This document shows, piece after piece, positions 55,441 through 64,000 of a DNA stretch of 64,000 bases. A program made the translations under genes and the position numbers. The DNA comes from Erodium maritimum. Taxonomy: Eukaryota > Streptophyta > Magnoliopsida > Geraniales > Geraniaceae. The DNA lies in NCBI GenBank assembly GCA_963921825.1, contig OY997590.1:40255039-40319038 (forward strand), given 5' to 3'. The notes below the pieces were generated by a model, which had not been told where the DNA came from, searched no databases, and saw only the letters and a program-made list of their open reading frames with translations. Numbering within the stretch: position 1 is the first letter of the stretch; every line of letters starts with the position of its first letter.

Positions 55441-58400
55441 TGTAAAACCCGCTTCAAAAAAAAAATTGGGTCAGACCGGGTCGGACCGGACCCGACCAGC
55501 AGACCTGGCCCAAACCACCGACCCGGCCCAACCCAGGCTTTATAAGCCAAACCCTAGGGTTTGGGTCGAACAGAACCAGCCTCCCTCTTCATTCTCGCGC
55601 AGCCTCCTCCCTCTTCTCTCTCACCCACGTCGACCTCCCTCCCTCATCTTCCTCTCTCAACTCCGGTCGCCGGCGCTACATCCCGAGTCCGGCCACAACT
55701 CCCTCTCACCCTCGTCTCCACGCCGTCCCGACCTCCCTTTCCCCTTCGCCCCATCATCTCCGTCCAACCACGCCACCACACCGAGCCCGTCACCGCCTCT
55801 CCGTCCTTCCCCATCTCCGAGGCCGATCCGGCCGTCCTCTCCCTCGCCTTCTCTCCTCTCACGGCCAACGCCGCCGCGCCGTGCTTTTCCGGCCGGGACG
55901 AAGCCCGTGCTCAACGTCGACCACACCGCCGTCTCCTTCGTCTCCGACCCCGTCTTCCTCTAACCCGAGCTCCCGCCGTCGCCTGCGAGCTCATCAGATC
56001 CGGGACGGGACCGAGCCGTCCGGATCTGAGGCGGGAAAGGCTCCGCCGTGCTCCACCACCTCGTCTTTCCCTTTGTCCACGGTGAGATTCTCACCCACGG
56101 GGTTTGGGTCGCCGGTGGCCAGCCGGTCTAAAACCCGAGCTCTCTATCCCTTTTACGCTGTTTCCGTGCCTTGTTTGATTCGAGCTTTTCTGGATTTGGT
56201 TTGTTTTGTTGATCGGAAATGGTAAAGACGTTTTCGGAACTGAAAATTAAGGAGAACGTTTTTATTAAAAGAAAACGAAAAGAAAACTGAAATTAAAACG
56301 AAAATCAGTTTTAGATAATGAAAAGGATTTAAATTAAAACTGGGTTTGAATCAGATTAAATACAGACTAGTTTTGTATCTGGAAGTTAAATTAAAACAGT
56401 TTTAACATCAGTTTTAAAACAAAAGCGGATTGTTTTGAAAAGAAAGAGGTATTAAAATGAAAAATCAGTGTTCAAAGAAAAAGAAAAGGAAAGGGATGTA
56501 AATGGAAAAGAAAAAGGTTATAAATTGGAAGGAGTTTGAAATCAGATTTGAAAATAAAATGGAAGTAAAATCAGTTCGATTTTTAAAAACGGAACTTGAG
56601 CATTTGAACGAATCTGGAACCCTGGTTAAAATGGACTGCTAATTGGGTTTAGAAAGGAACAAAAGCGGACCGCTGAATCGGACCTCGGGATTCGTGCATT
56701 GGGACCGTGCCTCTCATGCACCGGTTTCGGTGCTCGGGTACTCAAACCCGATTCGCCGTGACCCCACTTTTATCCCGCTCGAGTTTAAAGGACAACTGTC
56801 GATTTTAAACTGGATTAATCGTGACCTTTAAATTAACCTGGGAACCGATTCTAATTGTGACTTTCGTGTTATCTTTAGCGTCCGGCTTCGATCGAAGGGA
56901 AGCCCGGAGGTAGCGAGCCAGAACGTCAGCAGCTAGGAAACGTAGCGGGTGTTCTTCGGTTGAGGTAGGGAAAAGTAGCCGGATCTCGGCCCTGACTAGG
57001 GAAAGTTAACAGTAGAATTGCATGTGACACTGGGATGTCGTGGGTTGAGTAGGTTATCGAATATTAGAAATGCATGATACGGGATTGTAGCGTTTACGAG
57101 AAAAGCATGTGACACTTAGTAGTGTCGTAGGATCAGAGAACTTAGCGATAATTGAATTACTGGAGGCATATCCCGGAGGTTGTTCGTGAACTAGTGATCT
57201 TAGGACTGTTGGAGGCATTGATTATGTCGGAGGTTGTTGTGCGTTATTTATTGTCGAGTTTGGGTGGCCTTGAGAGCTCGTGTTATTTATTGTCGAGTTT
57301 GGGTGGCCTTGAGAGCCCGTGTTATTGATTGTCGAGTTTGGGTGGCCTTGAGAGCCCGTGTTATTTATTGTCGAGTTTGGGTGGCCTTCAGAGCCCGTAC
57401 TTTACTGTTGGTCTTTAGCTGGCTTACGAGTTAGAGTCTCGGTAAGTTGCAAGCGTGTTTTATGGTTGGTGTCTTGGGAGGCCGTGAGTGCCTGTGGGGC
57501 TGTTGAGTCCGTGTCCTACTGTTGGTGTGTCTTGGGAGGCCGTGAGTGCCTGTAGGGCTGTTGAGTCCGTGTCCTATTGTTGGTGTGTCTTGGGAGGCCG
57601 TGAGTGCCTGTGGGGCCGTTGAGTCCGTGTTTCACTGTTGGTGCGTCTTGGGAAGCCGTGAGTGCCTGTAGGGCTGTTGAGTCCGAGTTTTACTGTCGGT
57701 GTCTTGGTGGCCATGAGTGCCTGTGAGTGTTGAACCTGTGTTGTTACTGGTTGATGATTGTGATTGTGATTGCGGATCCCGATAGGTTGCAAGCATTCTT
57801 TGGCTGGCCTGACCAAGTTTGAGTATCAACGGGTTGCAAGCATTCTTTGGCTGGCCTGACACGGTTTGAGTAACACAGGTTGCAAGCATTCTTTGGCTGG
57901 CCTGGTCCGAGTTTGAGTATCACAGGTTGTAAGCATTCTTTGGCTAGCCTGATCCGTGTTCGTGTGAGTGGGAGAGGTTACTGAGCAGCTGTTATGCGAT
58001 CCTTTGTGATCTTGTTTGGTGTGTGATCCTTTGTGATCTGTTTGGTGTTGTGTAGCTGTCGTTGGAGTCCTTGGGAGAGGTCGTCAATTGTTGTGTCGGG
58101 TCTACTTACGTGGTTGAGTGTTGAGTGGTTCGAGGAAGGTCACCGTGGGTGTTTGTCAGTCGGAGTACTTGAGTTGGGGACGGTGATCCCCGGAGTTGAG
58201 TTTGTTGTGGGTGTTATAGGCTTTGTCTGCTAATTATGCCATAGTCAGTCTGTTATGCACGGTGGTGAGCGAACGCTCACCCCTAGCTGCTTTTCCTACA
58301 GGTACCGTTCGTAGGCTGGACTAGGTGAGCTTCTGAAGCTTGAAGAGCTTGAAGCGGGTTTCTGGGTGTTTTGAGTCTAGCGACGGATACCATGTTTTTT

Positions 58401-58555
58401 GGTCCACTTGTTGAGACGTGTTTTAAGTTTGAATTATTATTTTGTTGAACTAAACTGGTATTTAAAGTGATTTAATGAAAACATGTTTCAAGTGTTTGTA
58501 TGTTTTTTAAAACGTTCGCGTCCCGAGTTCGGTTTACTGAAATTGGGGCGTGACA
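55441..58555 (+). repeat. 3' LTR of element C
   Basis: A 3,115-bp LTR matching 47663-52510 without the T insertion. TATA box at 55539-55546, donor at 56081/56082, arrays 57246-57405 (39 bp) and 57470-57720 (57 bp), 44-bp repeats 57780-57960, stem-loop 58264-58281, acceptor AG at 58300-58301. Confidence 0.94.
56082..58301 (+). other. Candidate LTR-embedded intron (C 3' LTR)
   Basis: TCCACG|GTGAGA to CTTTTCCTACAG|GTACCG, 2.2 kb. The 5' LTR has the same pair at 48315 and 52256. Motif-based inference. Confidence 0.4.
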
Positions 58556-58830
58556 GTAACAATCAAGGTTTTGCCTAACCAACTATTGGGAAGGCCCCGT
58601 CCCCCGGAAGCCACCAATCTCCTGAGGGGCACATTTTTCAGGTCTGCCCTTGCATTCCTCTCTGTGGTCCAGAGTTCTGCTATAGGGAGCTAAATGACAC
58701 AGTTCATGAAAATGGTTATTGTGTCTTTCCGATGAGCATCGTTCATTGTTTCGGAGAAAGGTTGTTGTGAGCTTCTTTCTTTTTGTTCATCCAGCTCAAG
58801 GACGTTGATAAATATAGAGGAGAAATTGAA
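58556..58830 (-). pseudogene. Gypsy gag/leader remnant, last piece
   Basis: It starts with the GTAAC duplication of C and continues the old gypsy remnant of 44139-44500. On the minus strand the ends of broken frames include LDEQKERSSQ, compatible with a gypsy gag start. No clean domain remains. Confidence 0.45.
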
Positions 58831-59089
58831 AGTTGAGATACAACGATTGAATTAGGAGCTTCCTCTCGTGAAAATGGTGATTCATATTGTGTTTAGATTA
58901 ATGTGTAACTTATGATTACTGTAGTATATAAATTGTGTAGTGAAATTTATGGATTTTTGCATATGTAAGTTCTGGATATTGTGGTTGAAGATTCTGAAAA
59001 TAAAAGAGTAACATTCTAAATATATGTATTGTGTACTAAAAAAATGTGTGCTTTATACACAAAACATGTTCGGAATTGTGAACACTAGC

Positions 59090-59480
59090 ACTTGAAATTC
59101 TTGTCACTGTGATCCTAAATCCTGGACATAGAGGATTTTAATAATGGTTCATATTAATTTGAATTCTTGACTTTTAGATTTTGAATTATGGACAGAAGCG
59201 TATCAAATCCTGGAGACATAGAATATTAACAATGGTTTATATGAACTTTTGAATCCTGGACTATGAGATTTTGAATTATGGACAATGAAATTTCAAATCC
59301 TAGACACATAAGCTTTTAATCCTGATGGAAAAATGTAAACAAATGACCGCGTTTTGTTTGTGTGTTGGTTTATTTTATAGTTTTGATCTCTGAATCATAG
59401 TTCCCATCAGTTTTAAATTGTGGAGATAGAGAAAATAAATCCTAGACGCATAGGGTTTGAATCTTGGTCAATGATTCTGG
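59090..59480. repeat. Degenerate short repeats left of the FAR1-like gene
   Basis: Many scattered copies of a motif near GAATCCTGGACA(CA)TAGAG and GAATTATGGACA occur about 20-60 bp apart. Similar copies, in the same orientation, lie on the other side at 62130-62767. Confidence 0.7.
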
Positions 59481-59693
59481 GATCAAGTAAAAGAATGTAG
59501 TAGGATTAACACGAACAATCTATTTCTTATTCATGTCCAACTATATCAAGACATATAAAAGAGGAAGCAAATTCTTGATGTCAAAGTTCATCAATAATTT
59601 ATTTTGTTAACTATGGCCAGGTTTATAAATGTCTGTAACAAGAATCTACACTGACGATTTTTTTGTTTCTCCTTTAGTGGACAGGTCCTACTA

Positions 59694-61990
59694 TCATGGT
59701 CCTTTAATGTGAAGCATGTATTCCACATTCGTTTTCATTTTTTTCCCTTGTGTTATTGCTACATCCTTATCACTCTCCATCCTTCCTTTGGAACGTGTAC
59801 GACATCCCTTGGTGTTGGCCACAATCGGTGGATGGACATGAACAACATCCGACATCATGATCCCAATAACGTTTGTAATGTCACTGGCTATATCCAGTGT
59901 TCTCCCACTAACAGTATCATCCACCGTCTTAACCCTGCATCTGTTCAGTGTCTCCAACAATCCATGTATACTGGACATAGCAGCATTTTCAGTTTGTATC
60001 TTTGTTAATGTTGTCTTCATCATTACGACAACACTTGTTCACCAATGTACGTGGTATCTGTTTTTAATGTTGTCTTCTGTAGCATGAAGAATATGTGTGA
60101 ACATATTTAACTAGTGGATAAGAGTATGTTGCACGTACACTTAAAGTTTTCTATATGGACTGTCCATGTCATAGTAAATGTGTTGCCATCTTTTCGATAC
60201 TCTTTATCTAGAATCTCATACACCTTTGTGTTGTCAACAGGGTCCATGGTAACCAAATTGAAATGCTTGATAGTTGTGACTATGTTCTTTTGGACATTAA
60301 TAAAGACTGTATGAGTATACAGAGTCCAAGCATCTGTTTCAAACACTAATGGTGTCTTCAGCCATGGGTAAGTTGTATAACTCATCATGAGAAGATTGTA
60401 GTGTTCTTGCCTTTGGCTATCTATCTCGGTATTGCAGACCCAAATAAATTGTACGAGGCTTAGGTACTTGTCTGTGTACTTTTGAAATACGTTATTCACT
60501 AACTCAAAACAGGATGTGGTTTTCATGTATAGTCCCATTGGCATCTTGCGGTAGTATACTGGTATCCAACTTGCACGAATTTCATATATTCCCTTGAGCT
60601 AGACATTTTATTTCATACCAAACTCATCCATCAGTGCATTCCACTTGCCTTCAAAATCTGGAGGATAAACATTATCCTTGTAAATAATGGCACACAGTTG
60701 TGGGTAGAATTCTGTGTCGCGATATAGGCTACCTGGTACCTGCATAAATTTAAATTGATCAAGCATGAAAAATATATGTGAAAATATTCCATAAAAACAA
60801 CAATCCATTTCAAGAATCAAGATATACATTATTGACAACAATTGCATACACAAGAGAGATTATTGAATTTTTTTAAATAAAATTCAGTTCACTACCACAG
60901 ACTTAATGTTATATATACAGAATCTAAATGTACTTTATCCAAATTCATAAATTATGATTTATGTTTGTAAGAATACCTTCAGTTTTACTTTTTCCAATAT
61001 GTGCCGCATGCATAATTTGTGGATGCTAGTCGTAAAGACTTTATGTATTGCAACCTTCATTGTAGAATTCTGGTCAGTGACAAAATACACATGCTGCTTC
61101 CCCTTCATTGCTTTTAGGAACGCTATGAACATCCATGTAAATGACTCGGTGTCCTCACTTGTGACAATCCCAAGGCCAAATGTGACCGACATCTTGTAGT
61201 TGTCTACTCCATCAAATGGACATAAAAGCATTGAATAGTTGTGTATAGTAAAAATTTGTTGGTTAATATAGTAGATACGTTCATATTAAGAAATGATTAG
61301 GTAAACTTACTAGTTTGTCATATATGTTGTATCAAATGCCACATTATCCTTGTACAACTCATAATTCCTCATTGATATTTCATCACACCAGAATAATTTT
61401 GTGAGCCTCCCCTATGAATCTTCATCATACTCATAGTGGAAACCATGGTTTGTAACCTTTTTATCCCTGAATTGGTCAAGGATAACTTGGACATCGATGT
61501 TTCTTATGTATGCCTTCATGTCACATTCATAGTTCAAAATGTCTTGTTTGATTGCTCCTACATTGTTGCCCCCTCCACATTGTTGACTCATTAACGCATG
61601 GGCATCTGTATGTCCTAAATATCCCATGTGTCTGTTAACACGCAAACGATGAACATGTTTCTGCCCAACCAATTCATGGTAGTGTTGTGCAATAAACTTG
61701 GTTACTATGTACACTTGTTCTATGTGGATATACTTGAATCTGATCAGTGCTTCACAATTGGTCCTTGTTAACATACGATTCCTCTTTATTATAGTTTTGG
61801 GAGTATGTGGATGTTTTTGCGGACACAACTCACCTTGTTTTGAGCATATCATGTACTTGTCCATACCGAGTCTATCCTTTCCAAGTTTCTCACTACCACT
61901 ACGTGTGTTGGATCAAGGAGTTTACCATAAGTTCGTCAGAAATCTATCCCATGTTTCAGTGTTTTGAATGATTGTCCTACATAGGGTGTT
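59694..61990 (-). pseudogene. FAR1-related / MULE transposase gene, decayed
   Basis: On the minus strand, from 61990: an N-terminal FAR1-type DNA-binding region (RSGSEKLGKDRLG, YMICSKQGELCPQK, RTNCEALIRFKY, HVHRLRVNRHMG), then a stop (61412-61414) where LTKLFWCDE begins and AFDTTYMTN (first catalytic Asp), ending in a donor-like TA|GTAAGT near 61310. At 61231-60959 is the transposase core: FDGVDNYKMSVTFGLGIVTS, DTESFTWMFIAFLKAMKGK, FVTDQNSTMKVAI (second Asp), KLCMRHILEKV. A donor AAG|GTATTC, an acceptor TTTATGCAG (near 60740), then VPGSLYRDTEF, SWIPVYYRKMPMG and a SWIM-like CTC. A C-terminal piece at 60023-59694 has TKGCRTRSKGR. FAR1 family proteins are light-signalling transcription factors domesticated from Mutator-like transposases. 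With stops and a lost acceptor, this is a pseudogene or a dead MULE. Confidence 0.85.
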
Positions 61991-62129
61991 CGTTCTCTTA
62001 TGCATCTTGGTATGTATGTGAGCATCCCTTCATCAATATACACTTGTGATACAATTATGGAATCACTGTTCATGCTTGCAGATGTATGATACCAGAATGA
62101 TAAATCATATAGTTAGAAGAAACAGGGAT

Positions 62130-62767
62130 TATAGACACACATGCCTGAATCTTGGACACACAGGGTTTGAATCCTTGACACAGACACTTTTAATTCTGGT
62201 CACAGACTATAGCATGATCGATACATGCATTCTTAAGAACTAGATAGAGAGACTTTTAATACTAGAGCACGTGGATTTGGAATTCTGATCATAGTGATTT
62301 TATATTCTGGATAAACAGACACTAGACAAACATAAACTTAACATAATTCTTAAAGGAGACCTTTAAAACATTGACACACAAGGTTTGAATTCTGGACACA
62401 AGGAGATTGAATCTTGGATACAAACACTTTCAATTCTGGTCGGAGACTATGGCGACAGGTACAACTATGTAGAAGGATGAATACTTTTATATTCTGGACT
62501 CAGACATTTTCAATGCAGATATTAAATTATAGAGAATAACGACTTTGATCTTGGTAACAGAGATTTTTAATCGTGGCGAATAGTGATTTTTGAATCATGG
62601 CCACTATGTTTTGGAATCCTTGTAATAGAGGTTTTGAATTCTGGTCACAGGGTTTGAATCCTGGACACATGCACTTTTAATCCTAGTCACAAACTATAGC
62701 ATTATGGACACATGTATTCTTAAAAACTGGACAGAGAGAAATTTAATATTGGAGCACATGGATTTTG
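62130..62767. repeat. Degenerate short repeats right of the FAR1-like gene
   Basis: Repeats around TTGAATCCTGGACACA and TTTTAAT.CTGGTCACAGA occur here. A longer unit of about 110 bp (62165-62275) recurs at 62650-62767, and in part near 62400-62460. Confidence 0.75.
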
Positions 62768-64000
62768 TGTAAGAATCGCTCCCGGTCAACGCCAGTCAAA
62801 GCGGCGAAAAATAGGAAAATTTAAAATTTTGGGACAGACGCCTAAATGAACCTAAATTTGACCCCAAGGGTCATATCGGCCTTGAGTTGACCCCGATATC
62901 GACCAAAGTGAGTTCTGGGGGACTCAGGGCAACTTTCTGACCAATTTGGGAAAGGTTGACTTTTTGCTGGAAAAGTCAACCGAGCGACGTTTTGGTCCGT
63001 TCGAGGCTCGTTTTGGATCCAAAAAGCTTAGCCGTTGTTATAGCGGTCTTAATTAAGCCGTTTACTTGTAGCCCATGAACTTTCATAATTTCTTGGAAAA
63101 TGAACCCGTTCGGGGCCCGAGACGGCCGAATTTCGCGAATCTGACCTGCAAAATTTCTACAAAGATATTTTTCTAAAAGGTGGGACCCACATGACACATG
63201 TCAAGCAAATGGTGGTTAGTTGTTTTTAAACCAAAATAAAGGTGGACCCACATGACACATGTCATAAAGGTGGTGGTTAGTTGTTTTTAAACCAAAACAA
63301 AAGGAAAGGGGAAGACTGTTACATGTCCATAATTCAAAAAAAAGAGACAACAAGTAGAGAGAGAAAAGGAAAGAGAAAGAAGAGAGAAGAAGGAAAGAAA
63401 AAGAGAAGAAAGTGTTGGGTTTTTTGGATTTCCTGACGATCCAACCGGCGGATCGTCTCAACGATTGAAGAATCGAGCTCCCGTCATCATTCCTTACGGT
63501 GAGAACCTAATTGATTTTCGTTTTGTACGTTTGAAAGTTAGGGTTTGGGTTTAAATGGGTTAAATATGGATGAGTCGAGGTGTAGGATTCGTTGGGAACG
63601 TTTTGGAGCGAAAAGGATCGGTTTCCGGTGACCGGAGGCTCGGGGGAGCTCCGGCAACCGTGGGTGGTGGCTGGCTGGAGCTAGGACCGGCCACCATGGT
63701 GGTGAACCGGTTCAAAACCGGTCCAGCCACCCACTGGTGTTGATGGCCTGGTGGGGCCCACGTGTCGGGTCTCGGGTTTTTCGTGTTCGGGTGGTTTAGG
63801 ACGATCCCCAAGTCGTTAATCCACACCCGGAACGAATTTTGGAATTAAATTGTGAAAGTTGGGAATTTCGGTTTAGAAACTTTAAACGCGAATTAAAACG
63901 CTCGGAAGTCGGAAATTGATTCCGTCGATTGCATTGGAACCCTTGAATTATTCTAAGATCGTAGAAGCGAAAACGGGAATTTTCGGAGCCCCGAAAGGGC
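62768..64000 (+). mobile_element. Long gypsy LTR S4, cut by window end
   Basis: It starts TGTAAGAATCGCTCC after TTTTG (possible target duplication, right side not visible). It matches the first 1.2 kb of S1, S2 and S3: the TCGGTTGACTTTTT region, a purine-rich stretch, the donor TTACG|GTGAGA at 63498/63499, and the GGAGGCTC block. Whether it is a solo LTR or the start of a full element cannot be told. Confidence 0.9.
63180..63301 (+). repeat. Local 60-bp tandem duplication in S4
   Basis: GGACCCACATGACACATGTC and GGTGGTTAGTTGTTTTTAAA each occur twice in a row. S1, S2 and S3 have a single copy, so this arose in S4. CATGACACATGTC is itself partly palindromic. Confidence 0.9.

Larger units (their letters stand above)
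47663..58555 (+). mobile_element. Ty3/gypsy LTR retrotransposon C (Tekay/Del-like), gag-only derivative
   Basis: The LTRs are 47663-52510 (with a 1.7-kb insertion) and 55441-58555, with a primer site, a leader, a gag frame, a polypurine tract, and a perfect GTAAC duplication (47658-47662, 58556-58560). The two LTRs are almost identical over long stretches, so it inserted recently compared with A. All of pol is missing: gag runs straight into the 3' end of the internal region. It could move only with enzymes supplied by a relative. Confidence 0.93.

Overview
This is nuclear DNA from a flowering plant with a TE-rich, probably large genome. The evidence is the set of element families: long-LTR Ty3/gypsy elements primed by initiator tRNA-Met, Ty1/copia elements, L1-type LINEs with plant zf-RVT and RNase H domains, a hAT-type MITE, and a FAR1-related (MULE-derived) gene. 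I found no intact cellular gene, tRNA, rRNA or bacterial feature. The species cannot be named from the sequence.

Layout. 1-10926: GC-rich foldback (palindromic) elements full of G-box motifs. One arm is split by gypsy element A (667-10299), which has 3.4 kb LTRs and a shrunken pol. 10924-14376: microsatellite, possible Helitron end, LINE tail and unassigned DNA. 14377-18284: minus-strand remnant of a second gypsy element (G), split by a 1.7 kb LTR. 18285-24880: unassigned DNA carrying a truncated LINE and a solo LTR (S1). 24881-43217: a minus-strand copia element (E). It is broken by a nearly full-length 5.7 kb LINE, a solo LTR of its own family, and a long solo LTR (S2) that itself holds a hAT-like MITE. 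43217-44138: a truncated LTR fused to the copia 5' LTR. 44139-58830: a gypsy gag remnant split by solo LTR S3 (minus) and gypsy element C (47663-58555), whose 5' LTR holds yet another solo LTR. 59090-62767: a decayed FAR1-related transposase gene flanked by short repeats. 62768-64000: the start of a fourth long LTR (S4), cut by the window end.

How the pieces relate. Target-site duplications fix most of the nesting: A CCGTG/CTGTG, S1 CTGGT, E-family solo TGTTA, S2 TAATG, S3 GGGTT, T-family solo TGCCT, C GTAAC, LINE an 11-bp repeat, MITE 7 of 8 bp. Neither gypsy element is autonomous as seen. C keeps a gag frame (one stop) and no pol; A keeps protease and integrase scraps but no gag or reverse transcriptase.

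The most interesting signals are these. All long gypsy LTRs share a candidate intron (a CTACG/GTGAG-like donor and a CTTTTCCTACAG-like acceptor just after a conserved stem-loop) that encloses variable minisatellites. The copia leader holds four tandemly repeated 36-nt hairpins with compensatory base changes. The window start holds a near-perfect palindrome of about 180-bp arms with many CACGTG sites.
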